The notes: generated by a model not told the origin, from the letters alone. A stretch of 64,000 nt of DNA from Roseovarius aestuarii (GCA_027214255.1 JAPWHL010000015.1:1-64000); one strand, 5' to 3'; positions 27,475 to 37,550 are shown, numbered from the stretch's first letter. Translations and numbers: made by a program.

Positions 27475-27659
27475 GCGGCGCTGTCGATCGTTGTGTTGAT
27501 CATCACAACCGGGCGATGTTTCATTCATCGTCCGGTCTTTTTCTTGGCTGAAATACCCAAATCCAACATGTCGTCCAATCGCGGATTCGGACGGTGGCCT
27601 GCGCGGTTGCGTCCTTGATCCCTACGAGCAAGAAGCAGTTGCCCAGATTGGTTTGGCGT

Positions 27660-27689
27660 AAAAAAACGGGGGCCGCGCGGCCCCCGTTT
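27660..27689 (-). terminator. Intrinsic terminator of icd
   Basis: A strong stem (AAACGGGGGCC / GGCCCCCGTTT, loop GCGC) is followed on the minus strand by seven U residues. It lies about 25 bp past the icd stop. On the plus strand a weaker T-rich stretch also follows, so it may also stop transcripts from the dehydrogenase gene. The rest of the 27475-27713 gap shows nothing else. Confidence 0.9.
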
Positions 27690-27713
27690 CGCATTTTTCA
27701 ATAAGGTCAGGCC

Positions 27714-28928
27714 TTAGCCAGCAAGGGCCTTGTTCAGGTTTTCGTCAACCTTTTCAAGGAAGCCCATGGTGGTCAGCCACCCCTGATCGGGGCCAACCAA
27801 CAGCGCCAGATCCTTGGTCATGTGGCCCGCTTCGACCGTATCAACCACGACTTTTTCCAGCGTTTCGGCAAAGTTGGTCAGGGCCGTGTTGTTGTCCAGC
27901 TTGCCACGGTGCTTCAGGCCACCAGTCCATGCATAGATCGACGCGATCGAGTTGGTCGAGGTTTCCTCGCCCTTCTGGTGTTGACGATAGTGACGTGTGA
28001 CCGTGCCATGCGCGGCCTCGGCTTCGACAATCTTGCCGTCCGGTGTCATCAACTGGCTGGTCATCAAACCCAGCGAGCCAAAGCCCTGCGCGACGGTGTC
28101 GGACTGAACGTCACCATCATAGTTTTTGCAGGCCCAGACATAGCCGCCCGACCATTTCATAGCCGATGCGACCATGTCGTCGATCAGACGGTGCTCATAT
28201 GTGATGCCGGCTGCTTCAAACTTGTCCTTGAATTCAGCGTCAAACACTTCCTGGAACAGGATCATGAACTGACCGTCGTAATTCTTGAGGATGGTGTTCT
28301 TGGTCGACAGATAAACGGGATAGTTCCGCTTGAGGCCATAGTTGAACGAGGCGCGGGCGAAATCGCGGATCGACTGATCCAGATTGTACATGCCCATATA
28401 AACACCCGAAGAGGGGGCCTTGAACACTTCTTCTTCCATGACCGTGCCATCGTCGCCGACGAATTTCATCGACAGCGTGCCGGCACCGGGGAATTTCATG
28501 TCTGTTGCGCGGTATTGGTCGCCATAGGCGTGACGACCGATCACGATGGGCTGTGTCCATCCGGGCACAAGGCGTGGCACGTTCGAACAGATGATCGGCT
28601 CGCGGAACACGACGCCGCCCAGAATGTTGCGGATCGTGCCATTGGGGCTGCGCCACATTTTCTTCAGGCCAAACTCCTCGACCCGGCCTTCGTCGGGGGT
28701 GATGGTGGCACATTTGACGCCAACGCCGTATTCTTGGATGGCGTGGGCCGCATCGATGGTGATCTGGTCATCGGTTTCGTCGCGGGCCATGATGCCCAAA
28801 TCGTAATATTTCAGGTCGATATCCAGATAGGGCAGGATCAGCTTTTTCTTGATGAAATCCCAGATGATCCGGGTCATTTCATCGCCGTCCAGTTCCACGA
28901 CGGGGTTGTCTACCTTAATTTTGCTCAT
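27714..28928 (-). CDS. icd: NADP-dependent isocitrate dehydrogenase (dimeric, eukaryote-like type)
   Basis: The 404-residue enzyme converts isocitrate to 2-oxoglutarate in the TCA cycle. It has the pattern of the homodimeric NADP-IDH subfamily: [20 protein letters not shown] at the N-terminus, [19 protein letters not shown] for substrate binding, [20 protein letters not shown] and [14 protein letters not shown] with the NADP-selective residues. The ATG at 28928 (MSKIKVDN) has AAAGG upstream; the in-frame ATG at 28943 is less likely. Monocistronic, with a strong terminator. Confidence 0.97.
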   Translation of the reverse strand: MSKIKVDNPVVELDGDEMTRIIWDFIKKKLILPYLDIDLKYYDLGIMARDETDDQITIDAAHAIQEYGVGVKCATITPDEGRVEEFGLKKMWRSPNGTIRNILGGVVFREPIICSNVPRLVPGWTQPIVIGRHAYGDQYRATDMKFPGAGTLSMKFVGDDGTVMEEEVFKAPSSGVYMGMYNLDQSIRDFARASFNYGLKRNYPVYLSTKNTILKNYDGQFMILFQEVFDAEFKDKFEAAGITYEHRLIDDMVASAMKWSGGYVWACKNYDGDVQSDTVAQGFGSLGLMTSQLMTPDGKIVEAEAAHGTVTRHYRQHQKGEETSTNSIASIYAWTGGLKHRGKLDNNTALTNFAETLEKVVVDTVEAGHMTKDLALLVGPDQGWLTTMGFLEKVDENLNKALAG

Positions 28929-28999
28929 GCGTTGGCCTTTCACCTGACAGGATTCGGAGTTTGCGCACTCCTAGCGTATTTGATTGCGAATTGGAAGGC

Positions 29000-29017
29000 T
29001 TGTATACAAAGGTATAC
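29000..29017. promoter_or_regulatory. Paired GTATAC palindromes, candidate operator upstream of icd
   Basis: The perfect 10-bp palindrome TTGTATACAA (29000-29009) is followed by a second GTATAC at 29012-29017, exactly 10 bp (one helical turn) apart. The site is about 72-90 bp upstream of the icd start, in the short gap after the DsbA-family gene. GTATAC-centred palindromes are typical of GntR-family operators. The regulator is unknown. Confidence 0.4.
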
Positions 29018-29024
29018 GGTTTGA

Positions 29025-29696
29025 TCATTCGTCTTGCTGGGCTTGCAACTGGGCCATCACTTCGTCGATGACCTTTAGCCACAACGCCGTTTCCTGACAG
29101 CCCGGAACCGCATGTTTTCCGGCAACGATAAACGTCGGGACCGAGTTGACGCCCATCTCGCGGAACTGCGCATCACGGGCGCGAATGGCGTCGGTATCGG
29201 CGTCACCAGCCAGCAATTTCTGAATAACCGCGCCGTCCATGCCCAACCCATCGGCAATATCGGCCAGAACTTCGGCGCTGCCGATGTCGCGGCCTTGCTG
29301 AAAATAGGCGGCAAACAGTGCCATCGCGGCGGCGTCTTGGTGTCCTTCTATCCCGGCCCAATGCAGCAGGCGGTGCGCGTCCAACGTGTTGGGTGTGCGT
29401 TTCATTCCTTCAAAGTCAATGTGCAGACCGGCCGCTTCGGCGCGCTCGACGATGGGGGCATAGGCGCGAACCGCACCTTCTTTGCCTCCAAACTTGGCCT
29501 CAAGATACTCGCGTCGTCCCATGCCGGCAGCAGGCATGTCCGGATTCAGCTGAAAAGGATGCCATTCAATGACGAAGGGATGGTCCGGGCGTTGCTCCAA
29601 AGCGCGATCCAACAGGGTTTTGCCAATAAAACACCACGGACAGATCGGGTCAGAGATAATGTCCAGTTTGATTGGGTCAATGGTGGTTTCGGCCAT
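29025..29696 (-). CDS. DsbA-family (FrnE-like) thiol oxidoreductase
   Basis: The 223-residue protein has a thioredoxin fold with the active site CPWC in DIISDPICPWCFIGKTLLD near residue 20, an inserted helical domain (LDAHRLLHWAGIEGHQDAAA) and the cis-Pro region GVNSVPTFIVAGKHAV. There is no signal peptide, so it acts in the cytoplasm, as FrnE-type proteins do. These are linked to redox or polyketide chemistry in other bacteria; the partner here is unknown. It lies upstream of icd on the same strand but is separated by the GTATAC site. Confidence 0.87.
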   Translation of the reverse strand: MAETTIDPIKLDIISDPICPWCFIGKTLLDRALEQRPDHPFVIEWHPFQLNPDMPAAGMGRREYLEAKFGGKEGAVRAYAPIVERAEAAGLHIDFEGMKRTPNTLDAHRLLHWAGIEGHQDAAAMALFAAYFQQGRDIGSAEVLADIADGLGMDGAVIQKLLAGDADTDAIRARDAQFREMGVNSVPTFIVAGKHAVPGCQETALWLKVIDEVMAQLQAQQDE

Positions 29697-29764
29697 AGGT
29701 CATGCGATCCTGATTAGGGTATGGGAGACAATTCGTAACGATGCGTTGTTGACGCGCCCGCAGA

Positions 29765-31303
29765 TTAGCGGCGGGAGGCGGTATTGGAGAGTGAGCTATA
29801 GAGTTTTGCCAAGCCCTTGCGCAAGACCTTGCCATTTGCGCTGGTGGGCAGTTGGTCCAGATGCACGTACAAGCGCGGGGTTTTGTAATGGGCCAGTTGA
29901 CTGTCGGCGAAGCGGCGCAGGTCACTGTCATCCAGTGCGCTGGGGCCCGTGTAAAAGGCACCAATCACCTGAACGCCGGGCTTGACCTCGACCGAGGCAC
30001 AGGCGACGGCGTCGAGACCGGGCATGGCGCTTAGCGCGGTCTCAACCTCCAGCGGGGACACGCGGTATCCTCCTGCATTCATCATATCGTCATCGCGCCC
30101 CAGATAGCTGAGCTGGCCGTTAGGGGCCATCTGTCCCAGATCGCCGGTGATGAACCATTCCCCGCGATACCGCGCCTGCGTGGCGTCGCTTTCGTTCAGA
30201 TATTCCAGCATAAGGCCGGGATCGCTGTGGTGCACGGCAATAACGCCGGGGGTGTCATAGGGCACGGGCGTAGAGCCTTCGGGCGCAAGTATCGCAATCC
30301 GTCGACCGGGCTGCGCGTAACCAAGCGTGGCGGCATCTACTGGCCGCGCAGGGCAGCCCGAGATGAATGTGGATACCTCGGACATGCCGTAAGCCTCGTG
30401 AATGGTGCATCCGGTGGCGCGCTGAAATGCGGCGCTGACAACGGGTGACAGTTTTTCGCCCGCCGAAACGCCGTGGCGCAAATCGGGCAGGTCCAAAGCC
30501 GTGTCAGACTTCAACATGCGGCGGTAAACGCCAGGGGCCGCTGCGAAAATAGTGGCTGCGTGGCGGTGCAGAAGGTCGGGTAGCGCCTCGATCTGGGTGC
30601 CCTCGGAAGGGATCAGAGCCGTGGCGCCAATGCTCCATGGATCCATCAAACCTACGCCCATTGTATAGGTCCAGTTAAATGCGCCAGCATGCAACAACCG
30701 GTCCTGCCCGGTAAGGCCCAGCCAGCCGTCACGCATCATGCGCCGGGCCCAGATGGCGCGGTGGGCATGCACAACAGCGCGCGGCGTGCCGGATGTGCCC
30801 GAGGTAAAGACGATATAGGCGGGGCGGTTCGAATCCCCCATATGCCATTCGGCAGGCGGAAGCGTATACATGTCACGCAATGCATCCAGTTGAATGACCG
30901 GGCAGGTGGGCGTTGGGCAGGTCACGCCGGGGGCATGCAGGATCGCGGCAGGGGCGATCTGTTGCGCGGCGCGCTCCAATTCGGGCACTGTGAGCTGGGT
31001 CGATGCGGGCACCGGAACCATGCCAGCCGCAATCGCGCCCAGATAGGCAATCGGGAAATCCTCGGTGTTGCCCAGTCGCATCAAAACGCGGTCGCCGGGG
31101 CGCAAACCTGCGCAGGCCAGACCGTTGGCGACCCCTAACACAGCAGATTTCAGCGCTTTGTAGGTCCAAGGTCGGGTCTGCGCGCCCAGAACCTCCATCG
31201 CGATTTTCTGGGGTTGCACGTCGGCATGGCCCAGCACATGGGCGGCCATGTTGAACGGTGTCGGGCAGGGCGGCTGCGGGAAGTGATCACTCTGGGCTGT
31301 CAT
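29765..31303 (-). CDS. AMP-forming acyl-CoA synthetase (acyl/aryl-CoA ligase family)
   Basis: The 512-residue ligase has the P-loop-like motif YIVFTSGTSGTPRAVVHAHR near residue 160-180, YGMSEVS, the ADP-binding GEWFITGDLG, the hinge NAGGYRVSPLEVETAL and the catalytic Lys near the end (SANGKVLRKGL). The start MTAQSDHF at 31303 is chosen because upstream residues from 31504 are not conserved-looking. The pattern is close to benzoate/4-hydroxybenzoate and medium-chain acyl-CoA ligases; the exact acid is unknown. It is divergent from an XRE-cupin regulator 97 bp away, which probably controls it. Confidence 0.86.
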   Translation of the reverse strand: MTAQSDHFPQPPCPTPFNMAAHVLGHADVQPQKIAMEVLGAQTRPWTYKALKSAVLGVANGLACAGLRPGDRVLMRLGNTEDFPIAYLGAIAAGMVPVPASTQLTVPELERAAQQIAPAAILHAPGVTCPTPTCPVIQLDALRDMYTLPPAEWHMGDSNRPAYIVFTSGTSGTPRAVVHAHRAIWARRMMRDGWLGLTGQDRLLHAGAFNWTYTMGVGLMDPWSIGATALIPSEGTQIEALPDLLHRHAATIFAAAPGVYRRMLKSDTALDLPDLRHGVSAGEKLSPVVSAAFQRATGCTIHEAYGMSEVSTFISGCPARPVDAATLGYAQPGRRIAILAPEGSTPVPYDTPGVIAVHHSDPGLMLEYLNESDATQARYRGEWFITGDLGQMAPNGQLSYLGRDDDMMNAGGYRVSPLEVETALSAMPGLDAVACASVEVKPGVQVIGAFYTGPSALDDSDLRRFADSQLAHYKTPRLYVHLDQLPTSANGKVLRKGLAKLYSSLSNTASRR

Positions 31304-31328
31304 GAATGTGGTGGTAGGATGCACCGCG

Positions 31329-31375
31329 TTGCAATGCAAGCTGCCAAGCATGCCGCCGAGGCCAGTTGCATGGCA
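31329..31375. promoter_or_regulatory. Candidate operator in the ligase/XRE divergent promoter region
   Basis: TTGCA-A-TGCAA, a perfect odd palindrome, lies at 31329-31339 and a related TTGCATGGCA at 31366-31375. Both are in the 97-bp gap between the two divergent genes, where an autoregulating XRE-cupin protein would be expected to bind. The link is inference from position and symmetry only. Confidence 0.35.
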
Positions 31376-31400
31376 CGCAGGTGCGTCGTATATCGCGGGT

Positions 31401-32021
31401 ATGAGCCCAAACAACGCCCATATGTTCCGGATTGCACGCGGCGGTGGCACGCAGGAGCCGGGCGAGCCGCTCAATTTGGGCGTGCGGGTGCGAGAATTGC
31501 GCAAGGCGCGTGGCTGGACATTGGAGCAGGCTGCCAGTCAGGCAGGATTGGCACGTTCGACCCTGTCCAAGATCGAAAACGGCCAGATGTCGCCAACCTA
31601 TGAGGCGTTAAAGAAATTGGCCGTCGGAATGGAAATTTCGGTGCCCCAGTTGTTTACGCCACCGCGAGAGGGGCAAATCAACGGCCGCATGGCTGTCACG
31701 CGCGCCGCGCGAGGCATGCCTTATCCGACCGCCACCTATGAACATGAATTGCTGGCAGGGACGCTGACCAACAAGCGGATGATGCCCTATTCCGCCCGCA
31801 TCCGCGCGCGCCGGATTGAAGAGTTTGACGGGTGGGTGCGCCATGATGGCGAAGAATTCTTGTATGTACTGACCGGGGTGGTGCGCCTGTTCACCGAATT
31901 TTACGAACCGGTCGAAATGCGACGCGGTGACAGCGCTTATTACGACGCGGCAATGGGGCACAACCTGATTTCGCTAAGCGCCGAGGATGCAACGGTTTTG
32001 TGGGTGACCTCGCGGGGGTGA
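31401..32021 (+). CDS. XRE-family transcriptional regulator with C-terminal cupin sensor domain
   Basis: The 206-residue protein has an N-terminal helix-turn-helix (VRELRKARGWTLEQAASQAG, LARSTLSKIENGQMSPTYEA) and a C-terminal cupin barrel (GWVRHDGEEFLYVLTGVVRL, VEMRRGDSAYYDAAMGHNL). XRE-cupin regulators usually sense a small metabolite and control a neighbouring catabolic gene. The ATG at 31401 is chosen because the upstream extension to 31302 runs through the promoter region. Its divergent neighbour is the acyl-CoA ligase. Confidence 0.88.
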   Translation: MSPNNAHMFRIARGGGTQEPGEPLNLGVRVRELRKARGWTLEQAASQAGLARSTLSKIENGQMSPTYEALKKLAVGMEISVPQLFTPPREGQINGRMAVTRAARGMPYPTATYEHELLAGTLTNKRMMPYSARIRARRIEEFDGWVRHDGEEFLYVLTGVVRLFTEFYEPVEMRRGDSAYYDAAMGHNLISLSAEDATVLWVTSRG

Positions 32022-32150
32022 TTTGGTGATTTTGCCGTATTGAGCGCACAGGCTTTGGATTAAACGCGGAGCATGTGCGTGGCGGGCTCGTGCTTTGTCA
32101 TATGAGGGTGCGCGCGTTGCATCGGCATCGCCATGGGTATTTGGGCCAAG

Positions 32151-32187
32151 AAAAAATAGGGCGCGTGGCGTGAGCTGTCACGCGCCC
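32151..32187 (-). terminator. Intrinsic terminator of purL
   Basis: GGGCGCGTG pairs with CACGCGCCC across an 11-base loop, and on the minus strand the stem is followed by TATTTTTTC. It begins 8 bp past the purL stop. The remaining 32022-32150 stretch shows no gene. Confidence 0.85.
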
Positions 32188-32194
32188 GTGGCAT

Positions 32195-34360
32195 TTAGGC
32201 AAACTGTTCGGCCAGGCAGTTGCGATATATATCCGACAGCTCGGCCAGTGGGGCGCTGGAACTTCCGATGCGCACAGTGTCGCCGGTGAACCGCCCGACA
32301 GTTTGGATCGTAACCCCGGCGCTGGCGGCGGCACCCATGAGCGCCTCGGCCTGATCGAAATTGCACGCGATCAGGTAGCGGCCCTGATCCTCGCCGAACA
32401 CGGCACCAGTATCGCTGTCGTCCAACACAATGCCGACGCCTGCGGTTTGGGCCATCTCGAAGGCGGCGAGGGCCAGACCGCCATCGCTGAGATCCGTACA
32501 GGCGCGGATCAAGGCGTGATTGTCGCGGATAAAGTCGCCGTTGCGCTTTTCGGCCTCCAGATCGACGGACGGGGCGTCGCCCTCGACACGCGAGAAGACC
32601 TCGGCCAGCAGGGCGGATTGGCCTAGGTGTCCTGCACTATCGCCGACCAGCAAGGCAACATGCCCTTCACGCGCGCAGCCCAGAATGGCCTGATCCTGAT
32701 GCGCGACCAGCCCGACCGCCCCAATGGTAGGGGTGGGTAGGATCGCCGTGCCATCGGTTTCGTTATAGAGCGATACGTTGCCCGAGACGATCGGCATGTC
32801 CAATGCCGAGACCGCCTGACCGATGCCTTCGATGGCGCCGACCAATTGGCCCATGATCTGCGGTTTCTCGGGGTTGCCAAAATTCAGGTTATCAGTGCTA
32901 GCCAGCGGAGTTGCGCCAAGCGCCGTCAGGTTTCGATAGGCCTCGGCAACGGCCTGTTTGCCGCCTTCAACCGGATTGGCCTGAACATAACGTGGTGTCA
33001 CATCCGAGGTGAAGGCCAGCAGTTTGTCAGTGCCATGTACACGGATCAGTCCGCCGCCCAAGCCGGGGCCACGCACGGTGTCGGCCATGACCATCGAATC
33101 GTATTGGTCATATACCCAAGCCCGCGCGCAATAGTTGGGATTGCCGATCAACGCGCGCAGCCCGTCAATTGGGTCGATCTGGGGCACTGTGCCTTCATCC
33201 AGTGGTGTGGCAGGGGGCGTGCGTTCCCACGGACGGTCGTATTCTGGGGCGGTGCCAGACAGGGCGGCCAATGGCAGGTCTGCCTTGACCTCGCCGTTGT
33301 GCAGGATCAAGAAACGGTCTTCGGCGATGGTTTCACCGACGATGGCAAAATCGAGGTCCCATTTTTCGAACACGGCGCGGGCTTCGGCCTCAAGCGAGGG
33401 TTCCAGCACCATCAGCATGCGTTCTTGCGATTCCGAGAGCATCATCTCATAGGCGGTCATGTTCGCCTCGCGCTGGGGCACGGCCTCAAGGTTCAACTTG
33501 ACGCCCAAACCACCCTTGTCGCCCATTTCCACAGCTGAACAGGTCAGGCCAGCGGCCCCCATATCCTGAATGGAAATGACAGCGCCCGTGGCCATCAGTT
33601 CCAGCGTGGCTTCCATCAGGCGTTTTTCGGTGAACGGATCACCGACCTGAACGGTGGGGCGTTTTTCTTCGATTGTGTCGTCGAACTCGGCCGAGGCCAT
33701 GGTGGCCCCGCCAACACCATCGCGCCCTGTCTTGGCGCCGAGATAGACCACCGGGCGGCCAACGCCGGACGCGGCTGAATAGAAAATCTGATCGGTTTGC
33801 GCCAGACCGGCGGCAAAGGCGTTGACCAGACAGTTGCCGTTATAGGCCGGATCGAAGCGCAATTCGCCGCCCACGGTGGGCACGCCGAACGCGTTGCCAT
33901 AGCCACCGACCCCGGCAACCACGCCATGCACCAACTGTCGTGTCTTGGGGTGGTCCGGGCTGCCAAAGCTGAGCGAGTTCATCGCCGCAATCGGGCGCGC
34001 GCCCATGGTGAACACATCGCGCAGGATGCCCCCCACGCCAGTAGCCGCGCCTTGATAGGGTTCGATATAGGAAGGGTGGTTGTGGCTTTCCATTTTGAAA
34101 ACAACGCATTGACCGTCGCCGATGTCGACGATTCCGGCGTTTTCACCGGGGCCGCAGATAACCTGTGGGCCAGTGGTGGGCAGGGTGCGCAGCCATTTCT
34201 TGGAAGATTTATAGCTGCAGTGCTCGTTCCACATGGCCGAGAAAATACCGAGCTCTGTAAAGGTCGGCTCGCGCCCGATGATCTCGAGAATACGGTCGTA
34301 TTCATCGGGCTTCAGCCCGTGCGCTGCGATCAGATCGGGTGTGATATCTGGGTCGGTCAT
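32195..34360 (-). CDS. purL: Phosphoribosylformylglycinamidine synthase subunit PurL
   Basis: The 721-residue enzyme is the small-type PurL used with PurS and PurQ in the fourth step of purine synthesis. It has [19 protein letters not shown] near the N-terminus, [20 protein letters not shown] with the catalytic His, and duplicated AIRS-like domains ([35 protein letters not shown]). purS and purQ are not in the window. It is monocistronic here, with its own terminator. Confidence 0.97.
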   Translation of the reverse strand: MTDPDITPDLIAAHGLKPDEYDRILEIIGREPTFTELGIFSAMWNEHCSYKSSKKWLRTLPTTGPQVICGPGENAGIVDIGDGQCVVFKMESHNHPSYIEPYQGAATGVGGILRDVFTMGARPIAAMNSLSFGSPDHPKTRQLVHGVVAGVGGYGNAFGVPTVGGELRFDPAYNGNCLVNAFAAGLAQTDQIFYSAASGVGRPVVYLGAKTGRDGVGGATMASAEFDDTIEEKRPTVQVGDPFTEKRLMEATLELMATGAVISIQDMGAAGLTCSAVEMGDKGGLGVKLNLEAVPQREANMTAYEMMLSESQERMLMVLEPSLEAEARAVFEKWDLDFAIVGETIAEDRFLILHNGEVKADLPLAALSGTAPEYDRPWERTPPATPLDEGTVPQIDPIDGLRALIGNPNYCARAWVYDQYDSMVMADTVRGPGLGGGLIRVHGTDKLLAFTSDVTPRYVQANPVEGGKQAVAEAYRNLTALGATPLASTDNLNFGNPEKPQIMGQLVGAIEGIGQAVSALDMPIVSGNVSLYNETDGTAILPTPTIGAVGLVAHQDQAILGCAREGHVALLVGDSAGHLGQSALLAEVFSRVEGDAPSVDLEAEKRNGDFIRDNHALIRACTDLSDGGLALAAFEMAQTAGVGIVLDDSDTGAVFGEDQGRYLIACNFDQAEALMGAAASAGVTIQTVGRFTGDTVRIGSSSAPLAELSDIYRNCLAEQFA

Positions 34361-34511
34361 GTCCTGTGTCCCCTTCGGCGTGATGCTGGCGTCTCTTTAA
34401 GACATTGCGCTGGAGGGGGAAAGGGGCCGTATGACCCTGAATGCGCGGCAGGGTTGACGACTGGCAAGGGGGTGTTTGTTATGGCGGCCAAATCTGAGCG
34501 GAGGGAACGCG

Positions 34512-35552
34512 ATGCAAATGACCGAGAACAAGTGGCGTGGGGCGGGCCTGACGGAGGATACGCTGGAGAATGTGCCATGGCCCAGTACGGATGCTGACGC
34601 TGCCCAAGCACTGGTTGCGCGATACCTGACACCGGGTGAGACGCCGTTGGTGCAGGCCAAGGGGCTGGGCGGGGATGTTTGGGTCAAGGACGAGCGTGGT
34701 CGCATGGGACTGGGAAGTTTCAAGGCGCTGGGGGCGGCCTATGTGATTACTCATCAGGCCGCCGAGGCCATTGGCGGCAGTGGCGCAGACGTGACGCAGG
34801 CCTTGGCCGGACGCACCTATGTCACGGCCAGTGCAGGTAATCACGGACTGTCATTGGCATCGGGTGCGGCGCGTTTCGGGGCGCAGGCCGTGGTCTATCT
34901 AGCGCACACCGTGCCGGAAGGGTTTGCGCAACGTTTGCGGGGATTGGGCGCGGATGTGGTGCGCGCCGGAGCCGAGTATGAAGCCAGCATGGCCGCCGCC
35001 GCGACGGGCGCGCGCGACAATGGCTGGACGTTGCTGTCTGACAGTTCCTGGCCGGGATATGTCGAGTTGCCCCATCGATTGATGGAGGGATATGTGGTGA
35101 TGGCAGCCGAGGCCGCGCGCCAGATGCCCGAACCACCCACGCATATCCTGCTGCAAGCGGGGGTCGGTGGCTTGGCCGGAGCCTGTGCAGCCTATTTTCG
35201 CAAGGTTTGGGGGGAGGCCCCACGCATTATCGTGGTCGAGCCCGAGGCCGCGCCCGCGCTTTACAACTCTGTTCAGGCAGGCGCATTCGTGACCACGACG
35301 GGACCGGTGTCAAATATGGGGCGGCTGGATTGCAAGGAGGCGTCCTTGATCGCACTGAAGGGGTTGGCGCGCGATGCGGATGCTTTCGCGTTGATCACCG
35401 ACGAGGAAGCCAGCGCCGTTCTGCCTGAGCTGGCCGCTCTGGGGCTGGAAACATCGCAATCTGGCGGGGCCGGGCTGGCGGCGCTGCGGCATCTGGGATT
35501 GCCTGCGGATGCGCGCGTGTTGTGCATACTTAGCGAAGGGGCGGACGCATGA
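34512..35552 (+). CDS. Fold-type II PLP-dependent lyase, diaminopropionate ammonia-lyase-like
   Basis: The 346-residue protein has the PLP-Lys motif RMGLGSFKALGAAYVI near residue 75, the SAGNHGLSLASGAARFGA loop, DSSWPGYVELPHRLMEGYVV and the Gly-rich phosphate loop LQAGVGGLAGACAAY. These are closest to diaminopropionate ammonia-lyase, which makes pyruvate and ammonia from 2,3-diaminopropionate or D-serine. It is shorter than typical (about 400 residues), so another amino acid substrate is possible. The ATG at 34512 has GGAGGG 7 bases upstream. It overlaps the M24 gene by 4 bp. Confidence 0.78.
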   Translation: MQMTENKWRGAGLTEDTLENVPWPSTDADAAQALVARYLTPGETPLVQAKGLGGDVWVKDERGRMGLGSFKALGAAYVITHQAAEAIGGSGADVTQALAGRTYVTASAGNHGLSLASGAARFGAQAVVYLAHTVPEGFAQRLRGLGADVVRAGAEYEASMAAAATGARDNGWTLLSDSSWPGYVELPHRLMEGYVVMAAEAARQMPEPPTHILLQAGVGGLAGACAAYFRKVWGEAPRIIVVEPEAAPALYNSVQAGAFVTTTGPVSNMGRLDCKEASLIALKGLARDADAFALITDEEASAVLPELAALGLETSQSGGAGLAALRHLGLPADARVLCILSEGADA

Positions 35553-36691
35553 AGCGCGGCTTCGCGCCAGACGAATATCGTGCGCGACTGGATCGCGCGC
35601 AGGCGCGTATGAACGACGAAAGCCTGGGCGCGATTCTGCTGACAACCGAGCCGGACGTACGCTATTTTACCGGCTATCTGACCCGTTTCTGGGAAAGCCC
35701 CAGCCGTCCTTGGTTTGTGATCCTGCCGGCTTCGGGACTGCCAATAGCGGTGATTCCGTCCATCGGGGCGGCGCTGATGGCGCAGACGTGGATCACTGAC
35801 ATTCGAACGTGGTCTGCACCGGACCCGGCGGATGATGGTGTCACCCTGCTGGCGGATGCCCTGCGCGAGGTGGTGGGACCCTCGGGGGGCGCTGTGGGCG
35901 TGCCATCGGGGCCCGAGACACATCTGCGCATGCCTTTGGGCGATTACGAACTGCTGCAAGCTGCCAGCGGGCTGAATTTTACGCATGACTACGGAATTAC
36001 CGCGTCCTTACGGGCGGTGAAATCCGAGGCCGAGATCGCCAAGATTGCCCATATATGCACCATTGCGACCCGCGCGTTTGATCGCGTGGCTCAGATCGCG
36101 TGCGAAGGTGTCGCGCTGTCCCGAGTGTTTCGTGATTTTCAACGCCTGCTACTAGAGGAAGGCGCGGATTGGGTGCCTTATCTGGCGGGCGGCGCGGGGC
36201 CGGATGGTTACGGCGATGTGATTTCGCCCGCGCGCGACTCAGCTTTGCTGCGCGGTGATGTGATGATGCTGGATACAGGCGCGGTGTGGGACGGATATTT
36301 TTGCGATTTTGATCGAAACTTTGCCATCGGCCCGGCCAGTGATCAGGCAAAACGAGCGCATGCTCAATTATCAGATGCCGTCTTGGCGGGCGAGGCCGCC
36401 GCGCGACCCGGTGCACGGGCCAGTGACGTTTTTGCGGCCATGGCTGCGATCACCGGCGGCGGCGAAGGGGCCGGGCGATTGGGCCATGGACTGGGCATGC
36501 AACTGACCGAGGGCCTGTCGCTGACGGCGCAGGATCATAGCGAATTGCGCCCCGGCATGGTTATCACGCTAGAACCGGGTGTGGTGACCGGGCCGGATCG
36601 CTTGATGGTGGCAGAAGAAAACATCGTGATTCGCGAAGGCGGGGCCGAACGTCTGACCCGGTTTTCCGGAAAGACATTGCCGGTTCTGTAA
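35549..36691 (+). CDS. M24-family metallopeptidase (Xaa-Pro dipeptidase/creatinase-like)
   Basis: The 380-residue protein has a creatinase-type N-terminal domain (EPDVRYFTGYLTRFWESPSR) and a pita-bread C-terminal domain with likely metal ligands in MMLDTGAVWDGYFCDFDRNF, GHGLGMQLTE, ITLEPGV and VAEENIVI. It is translationally coupled to the PLP lyase, so the pair probably hydrolyses an amide or dipeptide and then deaminates a released amino acid. The relation to ectoine hydrolase DoeA was considered but is not convincing. Confidence 0.8.
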   Translation: MKRGFAPDEYRARLDRAQARMNDESLGAILLTTEPDVRYFTGYLTRFWESPSRPWFVILPASGLPIAVIPSIGAALMAQTWITDIRTWSAPDPADDGVTLLADALREVVGPSGGAVGVPSGPETHLRMPLGDYELLQAASGLNFTHDYGITASLRAVKSEAEIAKIAHICTIATRAFDRVAQIACEGVALSRVFRDFQRLLLEEGADWVPYLAGGAGPDGYGDVISPARDSALLRGDVMMLDTGAVWDGYFCDFDRNFAIGPASDQAKRAHAQLSDAVLAGEAAARPGARASDVFAAMAAITGGGEGAGRLGHGLGMQLTEGLSLTAQDHSELRPGMVITLEPGVVTGPDRLMVAEENIVIREGGAERLTRFSGKTLPVL

Positions 36692-36704
36692 AGGCCGTTT
36701 GCGA

Positions 36705-37550
36705 TCAGGAATGGCCTTTCGTGCTATCACCCGTCGGCGCCTTTTCTTCCGCTTTGGCGCGGTTCCACAGGGCGTCCATTTCCGACAGGTCAGATTGCGC
36801 CGGGGTTTTGCCCGCTTCGGCCAATAGCGCTTCGATCCTTTGGAAGCGGCGGGTAAATTTGGCGTTGGCGCGGCGCAGGGCAACTTCGGGATCAACCTGC
36901 ATGTGGCGCGCCAGATTGGCCATGACAAACAGTAAATCACCGAACTCTTCCTCGATATGATCCGGGTCGGCGTTGGCCTTGGCCTCGCTTAGCTCAGTTG
37001 CTTCTTCCACCACCTTGTCCAGAACCTGACTGGTTTGGGGCCAGTCAAACCCGACGCGCGCGGCGCGCTTTTGCAGTTTTACAGCGCGCATCAAAGCTGG
37101 CAGGCCTGCGGCAACGCCGTCCAGCGTGCCAGTTTGCGCCTGCGAGGCGCGCTCGGCTGCTTTGACGGTTTCCCAATCGCGTGTTTGCTGCTGGGCGGAT
37201 TTATCGCGGCTTTCATCGCCAAAGACATGCGGGTGACGGGCTACCATCTTGTCCGAAATCGTGTCGGCGATCTGGGCAAAATCAAACAGGCCCTTGTCTG
37301 CCGCGATCTGGCCGAGAAACACGACCTGAAGCAGCAAATCGCCTAATTCGCCCTTCAACTCATCCCAAGCGTTGCGTTCGATCGCGTCGGCCACCTCATA
37401 GGCCTCTTCGATCGTGTAAGGGGCTATAGTGTCAAAATCCTGCTCAATGTCCCAAGGACAGCCTGTTTCAGGGTCGCGCAGGGCGCGCATAATGGCCAGA
37501 AGGCGGGGTAAACCGCCGGTGGTGTCGTGGATCAGCGTGTCATGGGGCAT
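36705..37550 (-). CDS. mazG: Nucleoside triphosphate pyrophosphohydrolase MazG
   Basis: The 281-residue protein has two MazG domains, the first with CPWDIEQDFDTIAPYTIEEAYE and ELKGELGDLLLQVVF, the second with VVEEATELSEAKA and EEFGDLLFVMANLARH. It hydrolyses non-canonical or excess nucleoside triphosphates. The start MPHDTLIHD at 37550 leaves 62 bp to the divergent amidohydrolase gene; a longer ORF to 37613 would overlap that gene's start. It interrupts two catabolic gene pairs that face the other way. Confidence 0.93.
   Translation of the reverse strand: MPHDTLIHDTTGGLPRLLAIMRALRDPETGCPWDIEQDFDTIAPYTIEEAYEVADAIERNAWDELKGELGDLLLQVVFLGQIAADKGLFDFAQIADTISDKMVARHPHVFGDESRDKSAQQQTRDWETVKAAERASQAQTGTLDGVAAGLPALMRAVKLQKRAARVGFDWPQTSQVLDKVVEEATELSEAKANADPDHIEEEFGDLLFVMANLARHMQVDPEVALRRANAKFTRRFQRIEALLAEAGKTPAQSDLSEMDALWNRAKAEEKAPTGDSTKGHS

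Noticed and set aside
27822..29024. 400-codon plus-strand frame opposite icd
   Set aside because: It is an antisense shadow of a highly conserved enzyme gene, with no motif of its own.
34512..36691. Ectoine-degradation pair (EutB/DoeA) as identity of the PLP lyase and M24 genes
   Set aside because: The M24 protein does not carry the ectoine-hydrolase pattern, and no deacetylase, transaminase, transporter or regulator of that pathway is next to it.
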